Positions 1-8,290 of a stretch of DNA of 43,537 bases are shown here, piece after piece. Each line of letters starts with the position of its first letter. The stretch's first letter is position 1. The position numbers and the translations under genes were made by a program. The notes below the pieces were generated by a model that did not search any database, was not told where the DNA came from, and saw only the letters and a program-made list of their open reading frames with translations. This DNA comes from Geminicoccaceae bacterium (GTDB taxonomy: Bacteria > Pseudomonadota > Alphaproteobacteria > Geminicoccales > Geminicoccaceae), in the NCBI GenBank assembly GCA_028279345.1, contig JANQNY010000029.1, forward strand, positions 1 to 43,537, in the 5' to 3' direction.

Positions 1-44
1 CACCCCGCCCGACCACCCACGAGTATCATGGCCTGGGCGGGGTG
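1..44. repeat. Perfect 10-bp inverted repeat at window edge
   Basis: Bases 1-10 and 35-44 are exact reverse complements (CACCCCGCCC and GGGCGGGGTG) around a 24-nt spacer. No T-run follows on either side, so this is not a standard terminator. It may belong to a structure or gene cut off by the window edge. Confidence 0.4.
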
Positions 45-70
45 TGCGGGCGGCTCGGCCCTAAAACGCG

Positions 71-100
71 AAAGGGCCGATCCTGACGGGATCGGCCCCT
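71..100 (-). terminator. Rho-independent terminator of the DUF465 gene
   Basis: GGGCCGATCC (74-83) pairs perfectly with GGATCGGCCC (89-98) across a 5-nt loop. Read on the minus strand, the 10-bp stem is followed by TTTCG. It lies 30 nt beyond the stop codon of the minus-strand DUF465 gene. Confidence 0.75.
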
Positions 101-127
101 TAGCAGCGCGTGGTTCGGCGCTGGTGC

Positions 128-328
128 TCAGTGCACCGCGTCGGACCCTTCGTAAGGCGCGCCTACCTCCTGCAGTTTCAACAGCTGATCCTTGATTCGG
201 AGCTTCTCACGCTTGAGTTTCGAGCAGATGGTCTGATTGGGCATCGGCCGCTGCAACTCGGTGGCCAATTCGGCGTCGAGCGCCGCATGTTTGCCCCGCA
301 AGCTCAAGACGCGTTCTAGCACCGCCAT
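128..328 (-). CDS. DUF465 (YdcH-like) small helical protein
   Basis: This 66-residue, highly charged protein is predicted to be a two-helix coiled coil. The C-terminal pattern of Lys/Arg-rich helix, LRIKDQLLKLQ, is typical of the YdcH/DUF465 family. Family members are small cytoplasmic proteins of unknown function that are abundant in Alphaproteobacteria. The ATG at 326-328 is preceded on the minus strand by AAGGAGG at about 11 nt. It is transcribed away from ubiX and ends at a clear hairpin terminator. A second, diverged DUF465 copy lies at 8965-9153. The family call is good; no function can be given. Confidence 0.8.
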   Translation of the reverse strand: MAVLERVLSLRGKHAALDAELATELQRPMPNQTICSKLKREKLRIKDQLLKLQEVGAPYEGSDAVH

Positions 329-455
329 GATCCGTCGATCCTCCTTGGCAGACGCACAGGGACATGAACGCTAGCAACGATTGGACTTTGGCACCATACG
401 GCTTACGTCGCGTGGCGTTCTATCCACGGGTCAATGCGCAGCGGAGCCTCGTTAA

Positions 456-1037
456 GTGCGTGTCATCGTTGGTCTTTCAGGCGCGAGTGGCGTCCAGTAC
501 GGAATTCGCTTGTTGGAGGCGCTAGGTGCGCTCGAGATCGAGCGCCATCTCGTCCTGAGCAAAGCCGCCGCGATGACCTTGGCGCATGAAACCGAGTTTA
601 AGCTGCGCGACGTCAAGGCGCTTGCCGAGCACGTGCACGACAATGCCGACGTAGGCGCCGGCCCGGCATCGGGGTCCTTCAGGTCCGTGGGTATGGTGAT
701 CGCGCCCTGCTCGATGCACACCCTCGCGGAGATCGCGAACGGACTAGCGACGACGCTCATGACGCGCGCCGCCGACGTCATGCTCAAGGAGCGCCGTCGC
801 CTCGTCCTTGCCCCTCGCGAAACGCCGCTGCACCTGGGCCATCTGCGCAACATGGTGGCTGTGACCGAGACGGGCGCCATCATCGCCCCGCCCATGCCGG
901 CCTTCTACGCCAGGCCTGCCTCCGTCGACGACCTCGTCGACCACCAGGTTGGTCGCTGGCTCGATCTGCTGGGTCTCGACAACGACCTGGTCCGCCGGTG
1001 GCGCGAGCCGGTTGCCGACCCGGGCGAGCCGGACTGA
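456..1037 (+). CDS. ubiX: UbiX flavin prenyltransferase
   Basis: UbiX joins dimethylallyl phosphate to FMN to make prenylated FMN, the cofactor of UbiD decarboxylases in ubiquinone synthesis and other decarboxylations. The 193-residue protein has the family's N-terminal VGLSGASGVQYGIRLLEAL nucleotide-binding strand and loop. It also has the central APCSMHTLAEIANGLA segment and the LVLAPRETPLHLGHLRNM segment, all hallmarks of the flavoprotein family. Length is normal. The start is GTG at 456, with GGAG about 10 nt upstream. No UbiD gene is visible in the window, so the partner decarboxylase must be elsewhere. Confidence 0.93.
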   Translation: MRVIVGLSGASGVQYGIRLLEALGALEIERHLVLSKAAAMTLAHETEFKLRDVKALAEHVHDNADVGAGPASGSFRSVGMVIAPCSMHTLAEIANGLATTLMTRAADVMLKERRRLVLAPRETPLHLGHLRNMVAVTETGAIIAPPMPAFYARPASVDDLVDHQVGRWLDLLGLDNDLVRRWREPVADPGEPD

Positions 1038-1154
1038 GCGACGGCACGTGCGCGCGCCTGCGGCAAGACGACGAGCGCAGCTCGCCGTACTTGCCAACTC
1101 AGTGACAAGCACGACAAATCCAGGACAGCTTCACGAATATCACTCATAAATATA

Positions 1155-1796
1155 CTTGCCACCTGCGCCTTCTATGTCGCTAGCTTTGTTGCACTGGGCA
1201 GTGGATTCCCCACGATCAAATCGAGCGGCACGGAGATCGTTCAGTGGTTCTCCGATAACGGGACCAATGCGCGGATCTACGCTTGAACCGTCGCGTTCTT
1301 TTAACTGGGCCTCACGGTTATTGCCGGTCAGGTCACGGCTCTGCTGCCGAAACCCCATCGATACATCTTTCTGGGCGGCGTGCTGGGATATGCGCTAACC
1401 GCGCAAGTTCAGGCCTGGTTTTGGGCAGGACTCGCCTTTCATCCACAAGATCTCGACCCGACGGCGGCGCGCGCCATCTTCGACGTCACCGCGTACTGGG
1501 GGCCGCTGGTGAACGGGTCGACGACGGCGATGGCGGCTGCCGTTGCTGCGCTCGGCTTTGGTCGGTCGCCAGTCATTCCCCGGTGGCTAACGTGGTTAAG
1601 CGTCATCTTCGCTCTCGAGCAAGCGATCGAGACAGCCACGGTCTTTGGACGAGTAGGCTTCATCGCACCGGGCGGCACCATGAATGTGTATGTCGGAGGT
1701 GCCATCGGGTTCTTGCGGGTTGCGGGGGTCGTCCGTTGGGCGCTTCGGCGAATGAGCGCAGTGGATCAACCGGAGAAGAAGCAAGCGTCGTTGTGA
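1155..1796 (+). pseudogene. Disrupted integral membrane protein gene
   Basis: One continuous reading frame of membrane-protein character runs from about 1155 to the TGA at 1794. It is broken by TGA at 1284-1286 and TAA at 1302-1304. Before the stops it reads LATCAFYVASFVALGSGFP and ends NGTNARIYA. Between and after the stops it reads TVAFF, then LGLTVIAGQVTALLPKPHRY and onward without a frame change. Several hydrophobic segments suggest at least four transmembrane helices. No ATG, GTG or TTG start lies in frame near the 5' end. A rump ORF could begin at GTG 1380 (138 residues). I do not recognise the family. Two point nonsense changes plus loss of the start point to a decaying gene. Confidence 0.65.
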
Positions 1797-1976
1797 GGGT
1801 GTCGAGCCCCTCGCCCGTCCCCGCCCGACGAGGCGTTGCGCCCCATTGCCTGACACGCCGTCGCGGCCCCTTCCGGACCTTTGCCGGCCATAGGGACAAG
1901 CTTCCACTGCAGGCTCGAAGCGGCCTCTCGCCCGGCACTGCCGCGTGTTGGCTTCGTGCCGCTGCTATGCAGCTAC

Positions 1977-2291
1977 CTACGTGCCCCGTCGCCGCTCCGC
2001 ATGGGCCCTCAGACGCCGGCGCGCGGCGTCGAAGGAGTGCGCTACGGCCGCGCGCATGTCGGGGGCGGGCTCGGGCTTGACGACGATATCCTGGCCGGGG
2101 ACGGCGATCTCGATCTTGACCGCGAAGGCGGCAGCACCAGCGGCATTCCGCGAGGGCGCCTCGACCACCACGCGGCAGCCGACCATGCGGTCGAACATGC
2201 CTTCGAGCTTGGCGACGCGGTCACGAATGTCCTGCTCGACCGCATCCGAGTGCGGCAGGTTGTGAAAGCTGATCCTGAGATCGGTGTCCAT
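1977..2291 (-). CDS. hpf: Short ribosome hibernation promoting factor (HPF/RaiA-like)
   Basis: The 104-residue protein fits the sigma-54 modulation / HPF family. These proteins bind the 30S decoding region and put ribosomes into an inactive state in stationary phase. The beta-alpha-beta pattern starts DLRISFHNLPHSDAVEQDI. It continues with CRVVVEAPSRN and AVKIEIAVPGQDIVV, and ends in a helix with an Arg-rich tail (DAARRRLRAHAERRR). The frame is open upstream to 2354, but ATG 2291 gives the usual N-terminus. Length matches short HPF, lacking the extra domain of long HPF. It lies alone on the minus strand, downstream of the protease gene. Confidence 0.8.
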   Translation of the reverse strand: MDTDLRISFHNLPHSDAVEQDIRDRVAKLEGMFDRMVGCRVVVEAPSRNAAGAAAFAVKIEIAVPGQDIVVKPEPAPDMRAAVAHSFDAARRRLRAHAERRRGT

Positions 2292-2402
2292 GGCAAGGTC
2301 CGCCGAATAATCGAGACGAACGAGTAGTAAAACCGCGTCATCGTCTTCGCGCAACGCTTCCTCGCATTTTCGGCGCTGAGACGATGGTCCCTGCCCTCAC
2401 GC

Positions 2403-3065
2403 TCAACCGCCGCCGCTGCTGGTGCGCGTGGGCAGCCGGTGCAGCCAGCGGCTCTCCTCGTTCACGGCGTAGTATGGCGAATAGCGGCGCTGCGCGGCTG
2501 CCGCGATCGGCTCTTCATGCTGGTTATCGAGCAGCCAGATCTCCTTGCCCAGGCGCACCGCCAGGACGGCGTGGGCGAGGCCTCGCCACGTATCCTCGAC
2601 GACGAGAATGCGCAAGTTATCCACCTCGAACCCGAGCCTTCTGAGCGTCGCGTACTTCGCCAACGCGTAATCCTCGCAGTCGCCCTGACCTTGCAGGAAC
2701 TGCCAGGGCCCTGCCCAGAAGTCGCTGCGACCATAGCGGTCGATGTCGGCAACATAGGGAACGGTATTGACGAAGCTGTTGACCCTGCGCAGCTGCGTCG
2801 CCGCGGGCGCGCCACGCAGTTCGGCAACGAGTGTGCGCCACGCGCGAAGGCGCGGCGCCGCACAGGCGGACGCACTGCGCAAGCAGCGGTCGAGACGGAC
2901 ACCTTCGGCGTCGAGTGCAATGCGCGCCTCGTCCCATCGCGGCAAGGCGACCTCGCGCGGGATTTGCGGCAAAGCTGGATCGAAGGGCACCGCCGCCGAG
3001 GCGGGATGCAGGGTGAACACGAGCACAACGGCGCCCAAAAGGCGCAGACAAAGACGACACAACAC
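2403..3065 (-). CDS. Secreted transglutaminase-like cysteine protease (BTLCP/LapG type)
   Basis: The product is a 220-residue periplasmic peptidase of the bacterial transglutaminase-like cysteine proteinase family. LapG, which clips surface adhesins under c-di-GMP control, belongs to it. Residues 1-25 form a signal peptide ending ASA. The catalytic triad is visible as Cys130 in QGQGDCEDYA, His165 in GLAHAVLAV and Asp180 in IWLLDNQH, in the expected order and spacing. The start is GTG 3065 with CGGAGAAG upstream. It lies 78 nt downstream of flhB on the same strand, so it may be read with the flagellar genes. No LapD or LapA gene is visible, so a LapG role is inferred only from the fold. Confidence 0.82.
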   Translation of the reverse strand: MLCRLCLRLLGAVVLVFTLHPASAAVPFDPALPQIPREVALPRWDEARIALDAEGVRLDRCLRSASACAAPRLRAWRTLVAELRGAPAATQLRRVNSFVNTVPYVADIDRYGRSDFWAGPWQFLQGQGDCEDYALAKYATLRRLGFEVDNLRILVVEDTWRGLAHAVLAVRLGKEIWLLDNQHEEPIAAAAQRRYSPYYAVNEESRWLHRLPTRTSSGGG

Positions 3066-3143
3066 CGGCTCTTCTCCGGGATACGAACCCGGCCATCATC
3101 GAGCGCAGGTGTTAACGAGGCGTTGCAGCGCTCCTAGATCTTC

Positions 3144-4217
3144 TCAACTCCCAGGTGTCTCGGCGCGGCGCAGCACGAAGCCGATGACCTCGGCGACCGC
3201 CTCGAAATGCTTGCGCGGTATGCTGCGGCCGACCTCAACATCGGCGAAAAGCGCCCGCGCCAGAGTCCTATTCTCGATGACCGGCACGCCGTGCTCACGG
3301 GCGAGCGCCCGGATCCGGAAAGCCAGCTCGTCCGCACCCTTGGCGACCACCTCGGGTGCCTGCGTGGCGCCCGGCTCGTAGCGCAACGCCACCGCGAAAT
3401 GGGTCGGGTTGGTGACGACGACGGTGGCCTCGGGTACCGCCTGCATCATGCGCTGGCGGGCGCGGTCGCTCCTGAGCTGGCGGATCTTTGCCTTGACGTG
3501 CGGATCACCGTCGGTCTGCTTTTGCTCGTCGCGCACCTGCTGGCGCGTCATCTTGAGGTTTTGCCAGTGCGTGTGCCGCTGCAAGGCGTAGTCGGCGAGT
3601 GCCACCACGAGGACGACGACGAGCCCCGCACCCGCCGCGCGCATGACCCAGTCCTGGGCGATCGCGAGGCCGCCCAGGGGCGAAAGCGCCGCGAGCCGCG
3701 GCACACCGGCGAGCACACCGCCCACGGCCCACCAGGCGGCCGCACCAACGAGGCCGATCTTGGCCACGTTCTTGGCGAACTCGGCCAACGATTTCGGCCC
3801 AAACAGACGCTTTAGACCCGAGAGCGGCGAGATCTTGCTGAACGCGGGCGTGACCGGTTTCATGCTCACCACGACACCGTGTTGGGCCAGGCTCGAGAGG
3901 ATCGCGGCCAGGGCGAAGCCCAGGAGCGGCGGCGCCAGCACGAGGCCCACGGCCAGCAAGAGGCCCAGCATCAGCCGCGAGACCGCGTGCTCGTCGGTGC
4001 CGATCAGATGGGCCTGGCCGAATAGCCCGCCGAGCGACGGCACCAGGCCCTCGAAGGTCCAGGCGCCGAACGGCGAGACGAAGAAGAGCGCGAGTGCCAG
4101 AATCAGGAAGCTCGTGACGTCGCGCGAGGACGGGACTTGGCCTTCCTTGCGGGCGTCTTCGATGCGCTTCGCGGTCGGCTCTTCAGTGCGATCGCCCTTG
4201 TCGGTCTCCTCAGCCAT
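3144..4217 (-). CDS. flhB: FlhB flagellar export switch protein
   Basis: FlhB is the membrane component of the flagellar type III export gate that switches substrate class after self-cleavage. The 357-residue protein begins MAEETDKGDRTEEPTAKR, the conserved FlhB start. Four membrane segments lie in the N-terminal half. The cytosolic domain carries the autocleavage motif NPTH at residues 270-273, within VVVTNPTHFAVALRY. The open frame extends upstream into fliR, but ATG 4217, just 4 nt before the fliR stop at 4222, is the natural start. It is the last gene of the flgB-flhB block. Confidence 0.95.
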   Translation of the reverse strand: MAEETDKGDRTEEPTAKRIEDARKEGQVPSSRDVTSFLILALALFFVSPFGAWTFEGLVPSLGGLFGQAHLIGTDEHAVSRLMLGLLLAVGLVLAPPLLGFALAAILSSLAQHGVVVSMKPVTPAFSKISPLSGLKRLFGPKSLAEFAKNVAKIGLVGAAAWWAVGGVLAGVPRLAALSPLGGLAIAQDWVMRAAGAGLVVVLVVALADYALQRHTHWQNLKMTRQQVRDEQKQTDGDPHVKAKIRQLRSDRARQRMMQAVPEATVVVTNPTHFAVALRYEPGATQAPEVVAKGADELAFRIRALAREHGVPVIENRTLARALFADVEVGRSIPRKHFEAVAEVIGFVLRRAETPGS

Positions 4218-4221
4218 CGCC

Positions 4222-4977
4222 TCAGGCGCCGAGCCGGTGGACGAGGTCGGCGACGAACGCGGTGTAGCGTTCGACGATGACCCCGATGCTGAGACCAAGG
4301 ACCGCCAAGCCTACGAGGATCTGCGCCGGCATGGCGACGAAGATGACCTGCAGGGTCGGGACGAGCCGGCTCATCATGCCCAGGAGCGCATACATCACCA
4401 GCGACACGGCGGTGATCGGCATCGCCAGCTGCAGCCCGAAGCGGACGGCGTCCGCGCTGCCGCGCGCCATCGCTTGGGCCATGTCGGCTGTGTTGAGGCC
4501 GCCGGCCACCGGCAACGCGTCGTAGCTAGCGACGAGGCCCAAGAGGATGCCGTGATGGCCATCGACGAGCACCAGCGTCACGAGACCCGCGGCCGTCAGC
4601 AGGTTACCCGTGGCCGAACCCTGCATCGCCTCGGCGGGGTTGAAGAAGTTGGCGGCAGCGAAGCCCATCTGCATTGCGATGGCGGTGCCCGCAATTGAGA
4701 GCGCCGCGATCGAGAGACGCACGAAGGCGCCGACGAACAAGCCGTGGACCACCTCGCCGACAATGAGGCCGGCATAGGCCGCATCGAACCCGTTGACGGG
4801 CGGCAGGCTCGACCGGAGGACCGGTGTCAGGAGCAGGCTCAAGACCAGCGCGATGGCGAGGCGCGCGCGCGACAGCACATAGCCCTCGCCGAAGACCGGA
4901 AGGAGCATCACCGCGGCTCCGACGCGGGCAAAGACGAGGGCCACCAACGCAATCTCTGTGGTGAGGAACGCGGTCAA
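4222..4977 (-). CDS. fliR: FliR flagellar export gate protein
   Basis: FliR forms the membrane core of the flagellar export gate with FliP and FliQ. The protein is 251 residues, the normal length, with six hydrophobic segments and typical stretches such as GFAAANFFNPAEAM and ATGNLLTAAGLVTLV. There is no ATG at the right place. The best start is TTG at 4977-4975, inside the sequence TTGA that also ends fliQ. This gives MTAFLTTEIALVALVFARVG, a proper first helix. The overlap implies translational coupling to fliQ. The 72 codons upstream are a fliQ shadow. Confidence 0.92.
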   Translation of the reverse strand: MTAFLTTEIALVALVFARVGAAVMLLPVFGEGYVLSRARLAIALVLSLLLTPVLRSSLPPVNGFDAAYAGLIVGEVVHGLFVGAFVRLSIAALSIAGTAIAMQMGFAAANFFNPAEAMQGSATGNLLTAAGLVTLVLVDGHHGILLGLVASYDALPVAGGLNTADMAQAMARGSADAVRFGLQLAMPITAVSLVMYALLGMMSRLVPTLQVIFVAMPAQILVGLAVLGLSIGVIVERYTAFVADLVHRLGA

Positions 4978-5237
4978 GGACCAGCGCCGATCTGAGCGAA
5001 CAGCGCCTGGGTGAAACCGACCAGCGTCGCCAGCATGAACGGCATCGCCAGCGCCATCGTCGCGAAAATGCTCACAATCTTGGGCACGAAGGTAAGCGTC
5101 GGCTCCTGGATCTGGGTGATCGCCTGAATGAAGGAAACCACGAGGCCGACTGCGAGAGCCACCAGGAGGACCGGAGCGCCCACCGCCAGGCAAACGAACA
5201 GCGCCTGGCGCGAAAGATCTAGGACGGCGTCATTCAT
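4974..5237 (-). CDS. fliQ: FliQ flagellar export gate protein
   Basis: FliQ is a small two-helix subunit of the flagellar export gate. The 87-residue protein has two hydrophobic helices around the conserved QAITQIQEPTLTFVPKI loop, with ALAMPF in the second helix. Length is exactly that of the family. It starts 18 nt after fliE stops and overlaps fliR by the TTGA motif. Confidence 0.95.
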   Translation of the reverse strand: MNDAVLDLSRQALFVCLAVGAPVLLVALAVGLVVSFIQAITQIQEPTLTFVPKIVSIFATMALAMPFMLATLVGFTQALFAQIGAGP

Positions 5238-5255
5238 AAGGGCCTCCGGCGACGC

Positions 5256-5564
5256 CTAGATCGGCATGCGGATGATGTCCTGGTAGGCGGCGATGACCCT
5301 GTCGCGCACGGCGCTCGCGGTCTGCAAGCCGAGCTCGGCCTGACCCACCGCCTCGACCACCTCGCGCACCGACGCTTCGCCCATGACACCGCGCTGGGCG
5401 ACCGCCTCGGCCTCGTGACTGGCACCTACCGTGTCCTTGACGGCGCGACTGAGAAGCGCCTCGAAGCTTGCCCCGCCGGCGGCGCCGGCCGGCGCCCCGG
5501 TGCTGCCGGCCTGCGCTTTGACGAGCTGGGCAAGGCGGGCGGCGAGTGGATCGATCCCGGTCAT
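5256..5564 (-). CDS. fliE: FliE flagellar hook-basal body adaptor
   Basis: FliE sits between the MS ring and the proximal rod and is exported by the flagellar apparatus. The 102-residue protein shows the family's C-terminal half: SFEALLSRAVKDTV, then helices ending VRDRVIAAYQDIIRMPI, where the IRMPI terminus is diagnostic. The N-terminus has an Ala/Gly-rich linker. It lies between flgC and fliQ on the same strand with short gaps. Confidence 0.93.
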   Translation of the reverse strand: MTGIDPLAARLAQLVKAQAGSTGAPAGAAGGASFEALLSRAVKDTVGASHEAEAVAQRGVMGEASVREVVEAVGQAELGLQTASAVRDRVIAAYQDIIRMPI

Positions 5565-5574
5565 CGGCAGCGCC

Positions 5575-5982
5575 TCACTTCAAGAGATCGAGCGTGCGGC
5601 TGACCATCGTCCGGGTCAGCGACATGGCGTTGAGGTTGGCCTCGTAGCTGCGCTGGGCTTCGCGAAGATCCATCAGCTCAACCAGCGGGCTCACATTCGG
5701 CCGCAGCACGTAGCCGTCGGCGTCGGCTGCAGGATGGCCGGGATCGAGCGCGCGTATGAACGGCGTGGGGTCCTCGCTGAACCGGTGCACGTTGACGAGC
5801 CGCAGACCCTCGTCCCGATCGAGCACCTCGCGGAACGAGACGGTCCGCCTGCGGTAGGGCTCACCACCCGGATGCGTGGCCATCGATTCGGCGTTGGCGA
5901 GGTTCTGGGCGGAGAGCTGCACGCGGGTGCTCTGCACCTTCATGCCCGCGCTGGCGATCCGGACGGCATCTTCGAGCTTCAT
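5575..5982 (-). CDS. flgC: FlgC proximal rod protein
   Basis: FlgC is a proximal rod subunit of the flagellar basal body. The 135-residue protein starts at ATG 5982 with MKLEDAVRIASAGMKVQSTR. It carries the rod signature SAQNLANAESMATHPGGEPY and the family C-terminus SYEANLNAMSLTRTMVSRTL. The open frame extends further upstream but that part is a flgB shadow. It follows flgB by 23 nt and precedes fliE by 10 nt. Confidence 0.95.
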   Translation of the reverse strand: MKLEDAVRIASAGMKVQSTRVQLSAQNLANAESMATHPGGEPYRRRTVSFREVLDRDEGLRLVNVHRFSEDPTPFIRALDPGHPAADADGYVLRPNVSPLVELMDLREAQRSYEANLNAMSLTRTMVSRTLDLLK

Positions 5983-6005
5983 CGGCCTTCTCTCCCGCGA
6001 AGCGC

Positions 6006-6404
6006 TCAGGCTTGGCCGAGCGCGCTCCGCAACAGATCCATGTACTTCCCGTAGACGACGGTCGCGAGGCGGTGCTGGCCCGAGTTGGAGCGCAGCTTGC
6101 CGGCCTCGATATCGAGGCTGACGGCATTGCCGGACGGCTTGATGTCGGCCGGGTCGGCGCGCTGCCGCGCCACCGTGTGCGCAGCCACATCGGTCTGGAA
6201 GTGCTGCGGGTGGGAACTCACCAGCCCTACCTGCAGCGCCCCGGTACCCGCAGCCGGTCGGCGGAAGTCGGGCTCGACCAGATCGTGCGGCACGAAGCCG
6301 GGCGTGTCGGCGTTGGCCAGGTTGCGCGCCAACACGGTGTGGCGCTGGTCGGCGTAATCGAGCCGACGGCCAACCAGATTGAACAGTGCTAGTCTGTCCA
6401 GCAC
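6006..6404 (-). CDS. flgB: FlgB proximal rod protein
   Basis: FlgB is a proximal rod subunit and the first gene of this flagellar block. The best start is GTG at 6404, giving MLDRLALFNLVGRRLDYADQ. On the minus strand it is preceded by GAGGAG at about 8 nt. A longer frame to an ATG at 6461 would add 19 residues not expected in FlgB. The flagellar rod motif VLARNLANADTPGF is present, and the C-terminus is GKYMDLLRSALGQA. Length is 132 residues. The gene is divergent from csrA. Confidence 0.93.
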   Translation of the reverse strand: MLDRLALFNLVGRRLDYADQRHTVLARNLANADTPGFVPHDLVEPDFRRPAAGTGALQVGLVSSHPQHFQTDVAAHTVARQRADPADIKPSGNAVSLDIEAGKLRSNSGQHRLATVVYGKYMDLLRSALGQA

Positions 6405-6444
6405 GCCGCTGCTCCTCGTCCACGCTGCGCGAGTCTTGTGCTGG

Positions 6445-6472
6445 TTGCAGGCTAGTCCCAACGTGGTTAACT
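6445..6472 (+). promoter_or_regulatory. Possible sigma-70 promoter of csrA
   Basis: TTGCAG (6445-6450), 16 nt, then TTAACT (6467-6472) resembles -35 and -10 boxes in the 97-nt flgB/csrA intergenic region. The match is modest. I found no well-spaced sigma-54 (GG-N10-GC) or sigma-28 site for flgB here. Confidence 0.3.
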
Positions 6473-6501
6473 ACCGGCTAATGCGAGAGAGGCGGGCTTC
6501 C

Positions 6502-6741
6502 ATGCTCTATCTCACCCGGAAAGTCGGTGAGGCGGTCGTCATCAACAACGAGATCGAAGTACGGGTCGTCGAGCTGCGCGGGCGCACCGTGAAGCTGGGC
6601 TTCGTCTTTCCGCAGCACGCGTCCGTGCTGCGCGAGGAGGTCTTCGCAGAGGTCACCGCGGCCAACCGGGAGGCCGTCGCCACCGACGACGTCGCCGTGC
6701 CAACCATTGCCGTCGCCAAGGACCCGGAGGGTGAGCGCTGA
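6502..6741 (+). CDS. csrA: CsrA-family RNA-binding regulator
   Basis: CsrA dimers bind GGA-containing hairpins in mRNA leaders and control translation and stability. In motile bacteria they often control flagellar genes. The 79-residue product starts [18 protein letters not shown] and keeps the core GRTVKLGF and VLREEV, including the Arg equivalent to Arg44 used in RNA binding. The C-terminal tail of about 20 residues is longer than in E. coli CsrA. ATG 6502 is chosen over ATG 6481 because it gives the canonical N-terminus, with GAGAGGCGGG upstream. It is divergent from the flagellar block and overlaps purE at CTGA. Confidence 0.88.
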   Translation: MLYLTRKVGEAVVINNEIEVRVVELRGRTVKLGFVFPQHASVLREEVFAEVTAANREAVATDDVAVPTIAVAKDPEGER

Positions 6742-7238
6742 GCGTCCCGGTCGCCGTGGTCATGGGGAGCCGTTCGGACTGGGGTTGCCTCGCGCACGCG
6801 ACTGAAACGCTCGATGAGCTCGACATCGCGCATCGCGCGCTGGTGGTCTCTGCGCATCGCACCCCGGACCGCCTCTATGCATTCGCCAAGGGCGCGGAGG
6901 CGCAAGGCTACAGCGTGCTCATCGCCGGCGCCGGAGGTGCTGCCCACCTTCCGGGGATGCTCGCGTCGCTGACGCCGCTCCCGGTGCTCGGCGTGCCGGT
7001 CGAGAGCCAGACGCTCCGGGGCGTCGACAGCCTCTATTCGATCGTGCAGATGCCGGCCGGGATACCGGTTGCGACGTTCGCGATCGGCCGCGCCGGCGCC
7101 GTCAACGCAGCGCTTCATGCCGCCGCCATTCTCGCGGTCAGCGACCGTGCGGTCGGCCGCCGGCTCCTGGCATGGCGCGAGCGCCAGAGCGAGGGCGTAC
7201 CGCTGGAGCCCGTCGAGGCCGGGACTCGATGCGACTGA
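6738..7238 (+). CDS. purE: PurE, N5-CAIR mutase
   Basis: PurE converts N5-carboxyaminoimidazole ribonucleotide to CAIR in purine synthesis, acting after PurK. The motifs [17 protein letters not shown] and [12 protein letters not shown] are all present. The frame is closed by a TGA at 6732, so the only starts are CTG 6738, GTG 6756 and ATG 6762. The latter two would cut the first beta strand. CTG 6738 gives [15 protein letters not shown], has GGAGG at 6726-6730 with a 7-nt spacer, and forms a CTGA overlap with the csrA stop. A rare CTG start is therefore the best reading (166 residues). Confidence 0.93.
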   Translation: MSVPVAVVMGSRSDWGCLAHATETLDELDIAHRALVVSAHRTPDRLYAFAKGAEAQGYSVLIAGAGGAAHLPGMLASLTPLPVLGVPVESQTLRGVDSLYSIVQMPAGIPVATFAIGRAGAVNAALHAAAILAVSDRAVGRRLLAWRERQSEGVPLEPVEAGTRCD

Positions 7239-8290
7239 CACCGGGCGCCACGTTGGGCGTGCTGGGCGGCGGCCAGCTCGGCCGCATGCTGGCGCTCGCC
7301 GCGTTCCGGCTAGGCCTTCGCGTGCATGTCTACGCCGAAGACGCGACCGAGCCGGCGCTACAGGTCACCGCGCGGGGCACCGTCGCCGCGTTTGACGACA
7401 ACGATGCCCTCGACGCGTTTGCTGCCGCGGTGAACGTGGTCACGCTCGAATTCGAGAACGTGCCCAAGGCGACGGTCGAGCGGCTCGCCAGGAAGGTTCC
7501 GGTCCGGCCGGGCGCGGCGGTCCTCGCGGTGACGCAGGATCGCTTGCACGAGAAGCGCTTGGCGCTGGAGCTGGGGTTCGAGACGGCGCCGTTCGTCGCC
7601 TTGGAGGGCGGCGCGCTGCCCCGCGAGCTGGTCCCGTTCCCCGCCCGGTTGAAGCTCAGGCGGCTCGGCTATGACGGTAAGGGCCAGGTTCGGGTGGCCG
7701 ACCGTGCCGCACTCGAGGAGGCCTGGCGCTCCCTCGGCGGACTGCCTGCGATCCTCGAAAGCGAGATCGCCTTCCGCCGCGAGCTTTCGGTGCTGGTCGC
7801 GGGGCGACCGCAGGGCGAGGTGGTCTGCTTCCCACCCGCTGAAAACCATCACGTCGACGGCATCCTCAGCGAGACTCGAGCGCCCGCCGCGATCGCGCCG
7901 GAGACCGCCAGCCGCGCGACTGCTATCGCTGAGCGCTTGGCCGACGCGCTCGCGCTCGAAGGGCTGCTGGCGGTGGAGCTGTTCGAGGCAGAGGATGGTA
8001 CCCTGCTGATCAACGAGCTGGCACCCCGGCCGCACAATTCGGGCCATTGGACCATCGAAGGCTGCTTGCCCGACCAGTTCGAGCAGACGATTCGCGCGGT
8101 CTGCGACTGGCCACTCGGGAGACCGCGGGCGATTGCCCGCTGTCGGATGGTGAACCTTCTGGGTGACGCGGTGCTCGACACCGAGCGCTGGCTGCGCGAG
8201 CCCGGCGCGCGCCTGCACCTCTACGGCAAGGAGGAGCGTCGTCCCGGCCGCAAGCTCGGTCATGCCACGGTCGTGGAGCCACTCGCTTGA
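7229..8290 (+). CDS. purK: PurK, N5-CAIR synthetase
   Basis: PurK is the ATP-grasp enzyme that makes N5-CAIR from AIR, ATP and bicarbonate. The 353-residue protein starts [20 protein letters not shown], the conserved PurK beginning. It has the ATP-grasp segments [29 protein letters not shown] and [22 protein letters not shown] 7229 overlaps the purE stop by 10 nt, so the two are coupled. It ends in TTGA shared with the GGDEF gene. Confidence 0.95.
   Translation: MRLTPGATLGVLGGGQLGRMLALAAFRLGLRVHVYAEDATEPALQVTARGTVAAFDDNDALDAFAAAVNVVTLEFENVPKATVERLARKVPVRPGAAVLAVTQDRLHEKRLALELGFETAPFVALEGGALPRELVPFPARLKLRRLGYDGKGQVRVADRAALEEAWRSLGGLPAILESEIAFRRELSVLVAGRPQGEVVCFPPAENHHVDGILSETRAPAAIAPETASRATAIAERLADALALEGLLAVELFEAEDGTLLINELAPRPHNSGHWTIEGCLPDQFEQTIRAVCDWPLGRPRAIARCRMVNLLGDAVLDTERWLREPGARLHLYGKEERRPGRKLGHATVVEPLA

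Noticed and set aside
1284..1304. Stop-codon recoding (selenocysteine) to save the 1155-1796 gene
   Set aside because: The second stop is TAA, no SECIS-like hairpin is evident, and the gene also lacks a start codon.
6405..6501. Sigma-54 flagellar promoter for flgB
   Set aside because: On the minus strand TTGGGAC-TAGCC-TGCA looks close, but the GG to GC spacing is one base short.
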